A DNA stretch of 64,000 nucleotides from Blastobasis lacticolella (GCA_905147135.1 LR990049.1:10247428-10311427); one strand, 5' to 3'. Shown: positions 1 to 12,380, counted from the stretch's first letter. A program made the numbers and translations. The notes: a model not told the origin generated them from the letters alone.

Positions 1-905
1 AGTATTGAATTAAGTTCTTTTTATACATATACTAAGGTTGGTAGGTCAGTTTTAAGGTCTTATATGGGCGTTTGCAATACCAGGAGTTATCATCCACGGG
101 CTGCCTACTCCTACTCCGTAAAAACATTTTCACCCCTTTCTTGAAAAACTCCATGTTGTACTAAAGTATAAAGTATGTACACAACAGAAGATGCTGTTGC
201 CTATTGTCTGGTCGTTGGGGATCCAAGTTGTAACTACTGACAAAGTGATTACACTACTAGGATTTTTGAAAGTCGACACCCATGTGGAAAGGGTGTTGCA
301 TTACCTTACTCGGAGTCTGCCAATCACCATAATTTACTATTTTCTGTTCGTCAACTATCTACGTTATTTGGTAGCTAGGTCCTAATGTTATATAATTCTA
401 CTTTAGAACGTCAACAAGCAGAAACTGTGAGTCGCCGCGGGACGACGAGGTGGTAATCGTAGTGCCCGCGGATCGAGACGACATGCCACATCGAATGACT
501 ACAGACAGTTCAGGTTAACATTTTCGATATACATTTTTCTAATTATTTTTAAGTTTCAAATGTGATATAAGAAACAACGATACAATTACATCGTAAAGGC
601 TTCGGCGCTTTCGGTAGTCGTGTTTCAAGTTGTGTCTTTTGTTTCACCTCCAAGTTGCATGATAAAAGTTAAAACCATTTTGCTTCAGTGTTGCTGCTGG
701 CCCGTAAACGGAGCCGAAGCCTTTATTATCGATAAGTTCGATGGTGATGCAAGCGCGAAGATACAGTTATTTAGGAAGAGCCTGTTTAAAATAATGTCAA
801 CTTACCCATCCACCTATACATGTAACGTCGTTGCCATAGGTATAAATGTGCGAATATTACAAACTTGCAGCATCTTATGAAGACTATTCGTCGTCAACCT
901 CTCTC
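1..905. other. Non-coding, nothing recognised
   Basis: AT-rich sequence with only short chance reading frames. The longest (620-880, plus, 86 codons) has no recognisable domain, no obvious splice context and no compositional shift, so I do not call it a gene. No repeat terminus was recognised here. Confidence 0.5.
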
Positions 906-912
906 TGACCAG

Positions 913-1046
913 CGGCTTGGGAGGGCCCCATGTTCCGCGGGCGGCGCGCGCGGCTGCGTGAGTGCCGCTCCCTCTCGATGTGTGGAATGTGTATGCCGCT
1001 AGAGTCCCCGTCCTCCCCCTCCCGCTCCCCGAATGGACCCACGACG
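913..1046 (+). CDS. Possible internal coding exon, GC-rich, unknown product
   Basis: A sharply bounded GC-rich island in AT-rich flanks. An AG at 911-912 is preceded by pyrimidine-rich sequence (ctctctgacc), and a GT follows at 1047. Between them one frame is open and reads like protein (LRECRSLSMCGMCMPLESP, then a serine/proline run SPSRSPNGP). The frame would leave phase 0 at 1046. No family was recognised. It lies on the same strand as the GC-rich open segment at 6173-6432, and the two could belong to one gene, but the phases only fit if the second AG at 6173-6174 is the acceptor. Alternative: a GC-rich repeat fragment or a 5' UTR. Confidence 0.22.
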
Positions 1047-3647
1047 GTGTTGCATCTTGATCTGTATATCTCGTTTCATTTTGTCTTTCAAATTGTTTAT
1101 TGGAGTTTTTGTACTTTCTTTACTTTACCTCTACATGTCTAGCCATTTCTACGGTGTAACGCTTTGTATGGGTATTCATACATCTCTATTTATTGATACA
1201 CTTTGTAAATAACTAGAATTATCTGCCTATCTACTTGGGTAGCCAGATCAAATTGTCAAAATTTGAAGAGGAGCAAAAAACAACAACATACATTAAGTCA
1301 TGTCATAATTAACTATATGTACATTATAGAGAAAAGTGAACCAGACTAATTGGTCATAATTACGGCTTTTAACTTTATGTACCTGTCTTTGATATTTTAA
1401 AGGTATTGCACACTACTTGGTTTTGATATTTGTCAATAGGAAGTATTAAGAAGGACCTTACCTACTGAAATGACAAAACCTTTAGAACTTGGTAAGTTAA
1501 ATAATCCTGTTTAAATATAACAGGTATCCTACAGAAAGTAGGTGCCAGGTTTGTTTGTTAACCAGGCGGTTAGCCTCGGATCAAATATCCACGACATTCA
1601 AAGGTACTCAAATTTATAAAGTAAACCGGAATTATTCGAATATACTTTGATGAAACAAATACTTTGTTATCATAGACATGTCTACGACTTCAACACGCTC
1701 ACGGCCACTAAGCCCGCTAAGCTAATATGTAGCCTGTCTGAAATTAAAATTTTACCAAATAGTCTGGCTGCTCATTTGTAATGTATTTCAAAAATTCCAC
1801 CCTGAATAATATATCTGAAGTATGAGTTGGGTTACACCGTAGAAAGGCTCATTTGTGTGTTTATCAACCCTTGTTACCTGACATTAGTAGTAGGTAGTAC
1901 CTTTACATTTATGTTAGGCTACTTCATCTGAAATATCAACAATCATTTTTCTCAAAGGACAGGAACAAAGTTCCTCAATTAAGGTCCAAAAATGTTGAAA
2001 GTTTGCGGGGATGGGCCCCGCCGCCAAACTTCCATCATTCGTGACTTCGGTCCAAAGGACCGACGGGGTCCCTTATTACTATGCAATGTTTTTATTTTAC
2101 CTTTCATCTCTATACGTTATGTACCTAAACAAATATTAAGCATGTTTATGTGGTGTAGAAATCTGTGAAGTAGATTATGATATTTAATGCAATTATAGTT
2201 TACCTACATCAAAATCGTTAATAATTTATTGTTCTTTCAGAATTTGTAGACATATGTTAAAACTGACTACTTACTTATATTTAAAGCGAAGAGAGAATAT
2301 CATCTGTTTTATTATAATTCCTCCTCCCAAACTGGCTGTAGGTCACAGATTCATCGGCTGCTATTACCTAATTAATATAGGTACAACCCTGAGACTATTG
2401 GTCTATTAATAATTGGAATATTTACGGTCAATTCCAATAATAAAATTTTAAAAAGTTCTAACCCATGATTTTCTAATCCGACAACGAGTTCCATCATTTA
2501 TAATCTCATTTTTCATTATTTATGGACCTTATTATGTTAAGGATATCCCTTAGTTAGTTAAACATTGTTAGCCCTGTAAAAATTGTTGGACTTTCTCATG
2601 GGTGACTTCTCGATATTAACGACCGAGTCTACTCTGCTATCTACGGGGCGCGAGAGAGGCGAGGCGGCTGCCCACAGCAGAACGTCCAGTGTATCAGAAC
2701 ACCCACTATATCAGAACGTCCAACTTCATCAGAAAGTAGGGGTAGGGTAGAGTAGTATGGATTTTGGGGAGAATTAATTTCGAAAGGAAAGGAGTTTAGG
2801 AAATATTAAAGTTGGTATATGTCTATTTTGGTATATGTATATGTCTATGGTACTTGGTCGGGGGCTGTCCGTCTTTTTCTGTAGGTTTAGGTTATATACA
2901 TTTTAAAAGACATCATTTTAATGGTTTTAGGTATGTGTGTTTATATGTGAGTATGTATAATAATAACCCTTTAACCACGTTATAGAAAATAGGAAACTGG
3001 TATTTAAACAAATTTTAATTACATTCATTTAAAAGACATCAACGGAGACGTCGCTCGCGTTGAACTCTTTTTTATGAAAAACTCAACATTTACTTGAAAT
3101 ACATTGACAAATTGACATGTGGACGATTGGCAGCTGGCATCCGAAACTATGAATGTTAAACTGTTGAAGCTCTTTCAATTATTTATGCGTCTCACAGACC
3201 CTAATTTTTTTTAAATGACGGTCTTTACATTCCATTTTCATTTCTGTATCATGGTTGACGACCAATCCAACGTATTTTGTTCATGCTACTCATATACCTA
3301 TAGTACTAATAAGAGTTTGCCCGTGACTTATGGAAGTAGGTACTTTGCGTGAAAGAGGGGTAAAGGGCAACCTACATCCTTTTCCGCCCCTTAAAATAGT
3401 TTAAGGGGCCAATTAAATATCTGTGCCAAAGATCAGGCCAATACGCTGCTCAATTTCAACGTTAGTTAAGGACTTTCGGTTCACTTCCTCTAGTTTCCTG
3501 TTTGTTTTACCAATTCGCCAAACGGTTTAACGGCTTCAGACGAACGATAAGAAGTACTTACAGTATCCATAGATCGGTAATCTACCAAATTAATCTGGGT
3601 AGCTACTTACTTATTATGATAGATATGAACCTGGATTAATGGCCTCT
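1047..3647. other. Non-coding stretch
   Basis: AT-rich with no supportable gene. It contains a GC-rich imperfect hairpin at about 1996-2040 (arms GAAAGTTTGCGG and CCGCCAAACTTC) and, just after it, the short inverted repeat GGTCC/GGACC. A short GC-rich patch near 2640-2700 has no open frame worth reporting. Confidence 0.5.
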
Positions 3648-3806
3648 GGGACCCTATTTTTGAAACCGCTCGCATCCACGCGAGCGCTCGCGTGTTCTAC
3701 CTCTTCTATCTCTTTCACACTCATGGTAAATTGCTAGAGATAGAAAAGACACGCGTTAGAAGGCGAGCGCTCGTGTGGATGCGAGCGGTCTCAAAAATAG
3801 GACCCC
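3648..3806. mobile_element. Palindromic MITE, about 159 bp
   Basis: The two ends are long inverted repeats: the left end begins GGGACCCTATTTTTGA and the right end, read on the minus strand, begins GGGGTCCTATTTTTGA. The similarity continues inward through CGCTCGCATCCAC and GCGAGCGCTCG, so almost the whole element can fold on itself. No coding capacity. No clear target-site duplication is visible, so the superfamily is not assigned. Confidence 0.75.
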
Positions 3807-3884
3807 TAGATTTCAACCGTACACCGTAGTAAGTATAAATAAATTGCTTACACCGTACCCTAGATTAGTTTACTGATCTTTCCG

Positions 3885-4090
3885 TCAATATCCCGGCTGT
3901 GCTCCGCGTGGACGCAGGGTCCGCCTTAACCATGATGCAGGATTTAGCCGATAAGGTAATTACAGTAGAGCGACTGCCATCCGTCCTGACCTCCGTGATC
4001 CTGTTAACAGATCACGATGGTTACACATTCAGTCGCCTCAATATGCAGGTTTCCTGGCGAAGTTTTTCTGACCGTAAAAGCATCGGTCGG
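3885..4090 (-). repeat. tRNA-derived SINE fragment (body and 3' part)
   Basis: On the minus strand this matches the body of the SINE seen at 4946-5214, 10601-10925 and 42121-42440. Shared blocks include 'CCTGCATATTGAGGCGACTG', a GGAGGTCAG block, 'TAATTACCT', and 'ATCATGGTTAAGGCGGACC' near the 3' end. The tRNA-like head is missing. The 76-codon plus-strand frame across it is accidental. Confidence 0.7.
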
Positions 4091-4945
4091 GTGTACAACG
4101 TATATAAACAGCTTAGAAAAAGTCATTGATACATTGCAGAACTGGGGGCCAAACTTGGTATGTCTCGCTTACGAGACCGACCACCATTAGCCATTAAGCC
4201 ACCGATGCTCGTAAGGCATAGGAAAGGTACCTACTTAACCTTAAAATACATTATTTTCGACAGTAGGTACATATTAGTCATTATTTCGTTACATAAATCA
4301 CCTTCGATCGAAAATGAGTAAACAACACTTACAGAAAGAAAAAGAAAATAGTAGGTATTTACTTTCAAATAAAAATGTTTTCGATTCTTGCCGGCATTAA
4401 CGAGACGGTAGTAAATAATGGCGCCTTATGAGATTTCGTGTTTCCTTCTACCTTGTTGTAATTTTGTACCTTACCCCCAAGGAATCCCCAGCGCCGATCG
4501 ATGGATGTTTATCGCTTCGGTGTAGATAGGTACGCAATGGTCATGCCGGTAGCGAATCCAGATAGCGACGAGTGAGTACCTGTACTATCTCAACCAAAGT
4601 AAACAAACCCTCCAGTTATAGCACAGTTTGTTGAGCACCGCAAAATTTAGTTTTCGCATCGCTTTTATTAGTCTTTTATAGGGAATTCGCAGGATGAATG
4701 CGGGCTTCTATTCCACATTAAATTCCAGTGTTCCGACGTGTATCGCATTCACGTGCCATAACGTAACCGAGTGGCCACAGCGACCGACCTTTGTTGACAT
4801 TTCTTAGGTAATTAAATTTTTTGGTCCAGTGGTTAAATAATACTTGTTCATTTATCCGGCTTTCATCGTAAATTTATTTTTGTCCAAATTATATGCTAGA
4901 CGAGGTAATTCCTCTTTTATTTATGCCTTTTATGCTTGTGGAAGC
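4091..4945. other. Non-coding, nothing recognised
   Basis: No open frame, repeat terminus or RNA gene could be supported in this interval. Confidence 0.5.
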
Positions 4946-5214
4946 GTTGGTGGCTTAGTAGTTGAGAACTCGTAAGCGAGAGGTAACGGGTTCGAATCTC
5001 ACTGCCGCCAAGTACCAATGACTATTTACTCATGTACTCGTACATAAACTTAGTGTAACCATGGCTGGTCAGGATCGCCTGGTTGCCACGGAGGTCAGAT
5101 TGCTGTCTCCACTGTAATTAAGTACCTGATCTGCCAAACCCTAGATTATGATCAAGGCGGACCACCCAGGGCCCTTGACCGCGAGAGTACATCCGGAACA
5201 TTAACACCAAAATG
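4946..5214 (+). repeat. tRNA-headed SINE, near full length
   Basis: The 5' head (4946-5010) resembles a tRNA: an A-box-like TGGCTTAGTAG, a B box GGGTTCGAATC and a terminal CCGCCA, but no complete cloverleaf is required to explain it. The body carries the family blocks 'CCATGGCTGGTCAGGATCGC', 'CACGGAGGTCAGA', 'GATTATGATCAAGGCGGACC' and 'GCGAGAGTACATCCGG', ending in 'AACACCAAAATGATAC'. At least four other copies or fragments lie in the window (3885, 10601, 24020, 42121). The internal promoter boxes imply RNA polymerase III transcription of active copies. Confidence 0.8.
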
Positions 5215-6172
5215 ATACATGCTCGTTCGTAAGACAACTCAAAAAGTTACGTTCGTGCGGCGTCAGCTTTGAAAGACTCGTAGGACTCTCGTAGATACTT
5301 ATCAGATTACTTATAATTTTAATCAATGTATTGGTTTAAGATAATAAAATAAAGATGTTAATAGGTGAATTCGGGAAACTAAAGCATTAATTGAAGAACC
5401 ATAAAAGACTGCTGTACAAGCCAAAATATCCGAGGCACGTTAACTAAAGCTGGCAAAAGCAGCTTTGTTAGCTAAGTTGTCGATTTATGTAGGTACTTAA
5501 GTACTTACCTACCTAAAAATTACACTAAATTACTACTCTCCTACTCGCATACGTAAAAAATTTAGTAATCGTGAATTACTCCCCAAATAGACTTTTCACA
5601 TTCACTTATATTTTTAAAGGTCAGGTGTAATCCGCGCTCGTCAAATTTCTTTGATCCGCGAGCAATCAGAATGGGGAGGAACCGTTAACAAAATCTAAAT
5701 GTATATGAATTTACCGAATTTACATACAGCAGGTACAGGCTATTAGTTGTTGAACTGCCTGCCTGATTGAAGATAATAATCATAATTTACTTCGACAAAC
5801 TTTCATCCTCAGGTACTGTCATTCTATTTACTTTGACAAGGTTTCATCCAGTTCTGATTGCCCGAGGTAATAAATAAATAATTTCTTAACCAAGCCATAT
5901 CCGTAACCAAATCCGAAATATAAAGGTCTATACTATATCCAACTTACATAAATGGCTTACCTACCTACAAGACACGATCAAACAAGTAGTATTACTCTTG
6001 TACTTTACTTAAATATTAAATTGTCATCCTTTCCTGTTTCAAAAAATATAAATCGAAACCGGTAAAATATTCTTCATAAAACGCGCATCCACATCCTTAT
6101 CAAAGATCTTTTCCCTAATCACCCCTCAATCATGTCGCCTCAGTACCTAACCAAATGTTCAATTGATTCCAG
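5215..6172. other. Non-coding, nothing recognised
   Basis: AT-rich, with TAGGTACTTAAGTACTTACC-type low-complexity sequence around 5490. No supportable gene. Confidence 0.5.
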
Positions 6173-6432
6173 AGGTGTGCGCGAGTTGTTCGGTGGACGT
6201 AGAGACCGAGGCCGAGGCCGGGGGTTCCAGGTCCGCGAGCTCTGGTTCCGCGTCCTGGTGCGAGGGGGAGGCGGAGGGGGGTGAGGAGCGGGGGTACGGC
6301 TCCGGCGACTCGCTGGCTGAAGACGCAGCCCTACTGGGAGACGCCGGCGCCGCCGCTCAGCGACCGCGAACTCACCGCGCCCAACGCCGCGACGTTGCCG
6401 TTGACCTGCACCTACTACGCCCCGACGTGTAG
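6173..6432 (+). CDS. Possible terminal coding exon, GC-rich, unknown product
   Basis: Abruptly GC-rich (well above the flanks) and preceded by the acceptor-like ATTGATTCCAG ending at 6172. One frame is open from the AG to a TAG at 6430-6432; entering in phase 1 it begins VCASCSVDVETEAEAGG, is rich in Ser, Gly, Glu and Ala, contains SLAEDAALLGDAGAAAQ and ends HLLRPDV. After the stop the sequence turns AT-rich at once, as expected for a 3' UTR; AATAAA-type signals occur near 7147. No family recognised. A second frame is open from about 6203 and the minus strand is also open (6140-6493), as often happens in GC-rich DNA, so the frame choice is uncertain. It could be the last exon of a gene that includes 913-1046, or a repeat fragment. 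Confidence 0.35.
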
Positions 6433-8979
6433 CCTCCAACACATAAAGCCCTGCCATCGCACTGCTTCTTTTTAATTTCAAAATGCGAATCAAGGATTAT
6501 TTAAAAAAGACCCTGAGATGATCCGGCCTAACAATTTTCCTTTCTTTCAGTGTCGCACAATATTTGGTTGCCTAAATTAGGGTTTAATTTTACATAGATA
6601 GGCATTTTAATGTATTTAATGAAACTCTAAACATATTTCTATTGAACAAGCTAAAGATGTACCTATAGATGACCTTGCAATGTACCTAATGTAAAAATAT
6701 ATTCAACGAGCGTGTAGGGGAAAAATTGTGGCTAACATAGTACCTATACATTTTAAAATTACCTATATAATAAGCGTCATCGAATACCAATTGTTTTTAA
6801 AGAAAGACCAAATCGAAGTAGTAATAAAATAGTTAAGTACCTTAATTAAAGTTATTGTTACTAATAGTTGTTACGCTTTTTTTAATTTATTTTTTCTTGT
6901 GGCTTTACACGAATTTATACCTACCTAGATAGAGGCTTCTAAATTTAAAAACTTAAATTAGTTAAAGTAATGTTAAGATAAGCTGTAAATATTTTAATAA
7001 GACCATAGTATAGGTACAGATACAGACAATTAAATTAGTAGCATCGAATTCTCTATTCAAAATTATATAAGTACCTACCTACGTACCAACTACTTTGAAC
7101 AATAATTATTTGATATGATTATGAATTGCATTTGCAAAAATATTATAATAAAGCTTAACTAGTTAAAAATACAATTAATATTATCTACATTTTATATTTG
7201 AACTTTCTAATTTATGAACTATTTGAAATTGTATTGAGAAAAAGTAACAAAACGAAAATGAAGTACCTACTTTACCTACTGTGATAGTTTGCTTATTTTA
7301 TGTATCGAATTAAAGAATATTCAGAGGGCCCATTTGAATAAAATAAAATTTATTATCTAGTACTTACTTACCTACTATGAATTTATTGCATACCCACTTA
7401 CTCCAACTTTAGATTAGTCACATTTTTTTTAACTGATACCTAGTCCTTTTCTGCCATCACACCGGATGTGTAGTAAAGATGCAGTCTACGATGGGGCTGT
7501 TGATGAGGCCCTGAAATGTTCGTCCGATCGACGATGTCGATTTCTATTTCTATTCAACGCCAGTTGCGCGCTCAGACAGCCATACCGAAGTCGCAGAATA
7601 AGTGCTCGGTTTTGGTTCTTTGCTGATCTTCAGTCCGACACTCTCCAGTTTTGCCCAGCGAGTGCAAATAGCATACATCAGGGTGCCTCCTGTAGGTACC
7701 TATGTCCGATGTTAGTGGATCCATAATCAAATGTGAACAAATGTGGACTTAAGCTTATCTCTGCTGTGGACCTACCGCCACATCCTGTCAATAAATCCTA
7801 GTACCTACTTATAATTAATTACCTAATTCCTATTCGTTAAGGAGTTCATTCTCATCCCAGCAGCATGAGATGATAACTCTGAAGCAAAAACGTTAGTAAG
7901 TATGAAAACGTGTCAACCATACAATACGTGCTGATAATTTTCGACAGGTTAACGCGATTTCACAGGGTTTCCATCATCAGATCCTGACCTGACGAAACGA
8001 AAAAGAAATTACAAAATCGGATCGACTTTGTGTATGGAAAGTAACCTGTCGGTGAACATGCGTACGTACATATAGGTAACCTAACCGACAGAAAAACGTC
8101 GGAAAACCCCCGACCAAGTTTACATCTACATATATCTAAGTATATCAGTTTGACTGTCGAGAAAAATTTCTATTTCGAGTTCCTTGCCGACAAAACACTG
8201 AATATGTTGGTGAACATATCCGAAGCGTAGCAGTAACATCAAAGAGATATAAGCAATCGACAAAAAGCAGTGTAGGTGGATGCCGAACCTGATGGCAAGT
8301 GGTCATCACTGCCTATAGATATTGAGCAACGTAGCCAACGTATTATTGAAGTTAGCAACGCATTGGCGAGGGGTATCGCCAGACTGTCATCTCTGTTTAC
8401 AGGGGAACCAGGTCCGGTTATTATAATGTTTCCCTATCCTGACCCACCACAAGCTTTTACCCTCCTAGTGCACATACGGAAAATAAAAATATTTCAATGT
8501 CCTCATTTATTTATGCTTGCCAACAAGAATGTGGCCTCCCTGATGGTAAACAGTTACCGAAGCTTCCAATACCAGAACCCAATAGCAGTTACCGAAGCTA
8601 GCAATACCGAATGTTTGCAATACTTGGGGTACTTAGCACTCTCCTGTGCCGACTGTAAATAACTTAACACCGTGTCGGAGGCCAAAATCCACTTTGGGTT
8701 GCTGAGCCAGTGCAGTAAGTAGTAGGTACTTAGATACGAAGAGGGCTGACGAATTGAATACAATTTGGTAATTTTTACTACACTTTAATCGAGAAGGCAA
8801 CTACATATAATTTAAGATGAGGTATATCTACTACTACTAATAATACAAAGAACAAGCACACATAAGTACAATATAACATATAAGGTATCAATAACAAGAA
8901 GGTACTAAATAATAAAAATAATAAAGTTATCAATTCTTAGCTTAATATTCTATTTTATGATTATTTTCGTTTATAGATC
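6433..8979. other. AT-rich non-coding, with decayed repeats
   Basis: 6433-7460 is AT-rich and could be a 3' UTR of the GC-rich segment before it (AATAAA near 7147). 8160-8300 is similar to 41690-41770 ('AGCGTAGCAGTAACATCAAA' against 'AGCGTGGCGGTAACATCAAA'), marking a decayed copy of the element at 41613. 8504-8700 holds two diverged copies of the 'CCTGATGGTAAGTGGTCACC' type interspersed repeat. No gene is supported. Confidence 0.5.
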
Positions 8980-8985
8980 TTTATT
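8980..8985 (-). terminator. Polyadenylation signal for the FUN14-domain gene
   Basis: AATAAA on the minus strand, 57 bases past the TAA at 9042-9044. It is the first canonical signal downstream of that stop. Confidence 0.6.
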
Positions 8986-9041
8986 GACTTGAAAATTGCA
9001 CCCAGGGGAAGCAGGAACAGCTAATGGAATTGCTAAGGACT

Positions 9042-12000
9042 TTATATTTTTCCGCAAACCAGACCAATAGCTACGCCAACGAAAAAGGATGCCAAGAATG
9101 TAGAGTTTACATTTAGTGGAAGGCTTTCGTCGCCTACTATATTTTTATTATACCAACTCTTAGCTTTAGCTTCTTTTTTCTTCAGTAAATCTTCTGCCTT
9201 GTCTAATTTACGATCCACAAACCTTTCCATCTGAAACAAATCACATTTTTCAATTATTATATTGCTTTCGTGACATTATGTAGACTCTTTAAAGTATATT
9301 GTCCATTTATTGTAGTAATAGTTTTGAAAAGCAAAAATTATTGCGACAGTGACACGTACAATTTATCATACACCAGAAGCAATTTCAATTAAGTATTAGA
9401 AAGATTATTTTCAATCGCGTTGTTGATATATTGTTAGAAAAACAAATAAAACACAAAAATTATAAAGGGTTTTCGATATTCTACGGTAAAAATTGTTCAA
9501 TGGTAATTCGTATTACTCAGGCGGAAAAATAAGGTTTTATTGCTTAAATCAAAATGGGTAAACTTTTCAATGTAGAGTTGATAGATGTGGCCTGATGTGG
9601 GTACCTACAGATACCACATCAAATCATATAGTAATTTATTAATTAATTAAATAATATATCCACTCGAGACCTAGTCAGTTGTCTTACCACTAGGCACGAG
9701 GTCATTTACACTTACATAATAAGTTTAATACTGGACTGGTTCAATGCATAAAATTAATGTTAGTAACTCACATATAAAAAGAAAATTTTGTAACTCATGA
9801 AGACCCAATGCCAAAAAATAATCCTCCTGTGAACCCTGCTGAGAAATATGAATTATCTTTGACAAAAACTAATACCTGAAACAAAATAAATTAGTGATTG
9901 TAAATTTTCAGGTATTTTTAAATATTTATTCTATTTAAGTATGTATTTGATTTTTCAAATTATATAAGAACTGATCCACTATAAAAAAAAGGAAATAAAA
10001 TATAACTCAGGTACATGTTTTTAGAATTTCTGGAATGCACTTAAAATAATATTATTTCGTTTTAATCTCATATAACAGCATTGTGCGTATTAAGAAGCAC
10101 CCATTGAATATTTTATGATTGTAATATTTCCCTGCATTATTTTGTTCAATAAATAAATGTAAATATTATTTTTCAACAAAAAAGTTTAAGTTTGGCCATA
10201 AACAACAGTGTTTATGTATGGTTCTAATTCCAAAATGACGTTCATTCATATGTACAGTAATATTCGGCAACACAAAAGAAAATAAAAATATTGGGGTGTT
10301 TGTCTACAGAAACACATAAGTACTGTAGTTTCATAAATCTGCTTCTGAATACCTCCGGTGTATAGTGAGCTCTGGTAGTTGTTCCTAAATATGCGATTTG
10401 AGAAATAAAAAAGCCTGCTGAATATGATTCTGAAGTGACTGATAACTGTGTGTAATTGTTCAGTAGCTAATATAAATAAGTTATATGTTTATATTATAAA
10501 GAAGTTAAAAAAAAACTCTGCTGGTTTTTTATCACCAAGTCATAGAAACTCACTCCGTAGTGTTGTTTCATGAACAGGCAAGTTAAGTAATTAAAAATAG
10601 TAGGGGCACGTCACGGGGCATATCTAACTTTCAAACTGGGTTCGATTCCCACTGCCACCATGTACCATGACTCTTTTCTGAGTTATGTACATTAGTTGAA
10701 CACTAATCAATGCTGTCATGGTGAGGGAAAACATTGTGATGAAACCTGCACATTCAGGTGACTGAATGTGTAACCATGATCCAACCTGGTCAGGTTTATC
10801 TTGTAGCAGGGTCATGGAGGTCAGATGGCAGATTTTCCAAATCCTGGATCATGGTCAAAGGACCCGGACCAGGGTCTTCGAGCGTGAGACACAACCGGGA
10901 CAATAATGCTAAGATGATTATTATTATTAGTCCTGAAAATAGTGCATGCATTAATCTTTTGGGAAATCATGTTAACCACTAGTTGTGAACTATTGGTATA
11001 AAGAAATCAATGATGATAGAAAAAAACTTCAACTTCTTACTCCAATAGAAGGGGGAGAGTTACATTACGTTACGTTACGTTTCCATGTCACAATTACTAT
11101 ATTAGTTTTATTAGATGATAGTGAAAATATAATAATTGAATAGGTGTCCTTACCAGTTAATCATTTACAGTTAAAACAGGTAATCATTTACAGTTTGGAC
11201 AGTCAAGATGTGTACATTAATGCCCTTAAAGTAGAAGAGCCAAGTTTCTGTTAGGTTGCAAGTAGAAGTTTCAAAATCAGGAAACTAATATACCTTTGTA
11301 AGTTTTAAGTTTACTAATAAACCAATATAAGCTTTTTTTTTGTTTTTATTACATTTTATAAAGCAGACATTTGATTGCCATCTCACTTAGTGGTATGTGA
11401 TGATGCAGCCACAGAAACAAATGCCTAAAGTGATCCAACCATTGTTTGTTTTGCCTGCCTGTTTGAAGCAAAGTATCAATCAGGGTTACTTTGCTTTGTA
11501 GATTACATATTAGGTATTTGTTTTGTGTGTCCTGCTTCTGATGTTTTTATCAGCCAGAGGTAAAACAAAAACAGTAGAACTGTTTAAAAAATCACTAAAT
11601 CCAGTGAGTCTATACAACCCTAAAATGATAACACTCTTGATTAAATGGTAATGACAGAACATTAACTGTAAGGGTGTTACTTCGCCTAAAGGCATTAAAG
11701 TACACCTCTCCTACATTTGTCAATACTTACTTTTTCCATCCAATCTGGGGATCTTCCTGTAGTTTCTTTTTCAATTTTGTCGCTTATTTTGTCCACATTC
11801 TTATTGATTTTGTCCCAATTGATATCAATATAGCCTTTTTGGCTAGCAATATGCAGAAGTATGATGCCGCCTCCTAAGCCAACTGCAGCGACTTTTCCAA
11901 TTTTCATAGTAATGAAACCTGTAACCCTAAAAAAGAAGATGATGTCACGATAACGAAATAAGCTGATTACACACCGCCACTTACCTAAGGTATTTGGCAC

Positions 12001-12227
12001 ACTATGGCTATGGTATTCATAATTGGTATTATAGTTATGGTATTTATTAAAGTAAAATTCAAATTAAAATACGTGCGTAGTTACCATCCTGACGCAGCTC
12101 CCATAAGTAGTTGCTTTGTATTCGACCCTTTACCCATATCTGCAATTGCCTTTTCGATAAAATTTTTTGCATCGTCGACTATTTTCTTGTTGTCTCCGGA
12201 AGATTCTTCGCGTTTAGGCTTAGCCAT
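9042..12227 (-). CDS. FUNDC1: FUN14 domain-containing protein (FUNDC1-like), 3 exons, 175 aa
   Basis: Exons: 12085-12227 (start ATG at 12227), 11731-11926, 9042-9230 (stop TAA at 9042-9044). Donors are GTAACT and GTAAGT and acceptors TTTTTTAG and TTTGTTTCAG; phases 2 and 0 join without a break to give 175 residues, against 155 in human FUNDC1. FUNDC1 is a mitochondrial outer-membrane protein acting in mitophagy and at ER-mitochondria contacts (family knowledge). Seen here: a hydrophilic N-terminus (MAKPKREESSGDNKK), a glycine-rich membrane region at about 40-78 (LLMGAASGWVTGF, then KVAAVGLGGGIILLHIASQ), the family block KGYIDINWDKINKNVDKI, a charged helix (KAEDLLKKKEAKAKSW), and a last membrane segment at about 155-173 (FLASFFVGVAIGLVCG). 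The N-terminus shows no Y/W/F-x-x-L/I/V LIR motif as in mammalian FUNDC1. Intron 2 holds a SINE; a Harbinger-like fragment begins about 150 bp upstream of the start codon. Confidence 0.9.
10601..10925 (+). repeat. SINE copy in intron 2 of the FUN14 gene
   Basis: Contains the B box GGGTTCGATTC, the junction CCACTGCCACCATGTACC, and the family blocks 'TTGTGATGAAACCTGCACAT', 'CTGGATCATGGTCAAAGGAC' and 'CGAGCGTGAGACACAACCGG', ending 'AATAATGCTAAGATGATT'. The A-box end is degraded. It lies antisense to the host gene. Confidence 0.75.
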
Positions 12228-12380
12228 TGTGTCTTAATTAGCACATTCAGCTTTTTCTGCAAATAGAACACAAAGAAAGTCTTTCCGTACTATTTCGTTC
12301 ACAACAGCAGCAGCACAAACAGAATGACGTAAAAATGACAGACAAACAATGACATGACATTGACAGTACAGTAACAGACT

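Noticed and set aside
620..880. 86-codon plus-strand frame as a gene
   Set aside because: No domain, no compositional bias and no convincing splice sites; typical of chance frames in this window.
4946..5010. A functional tRNA gene
   Set aside because: A- and B-box-like sequences are present, but the same head plus body recurs elsewhere in the window, and the arms do not form a convincing cloverleaf; it is the head of a SINE.
6140..6493. 117-codon minus-strand reading frame rich in Arg and Pro
   Set aside because: It is the complement of the GC-rich plus-strand segment, has no splice or start context and runs out of the GC-rich block into AT-rich DNA; its composition is that of antisense GC-rich sequence.
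7466..7726. 86-codon plus-strand frame, or its complement as an RTE relic
   Set aside because: A few words on the complement look LINE-like, but no continuous motif could be followed, so no call was made.
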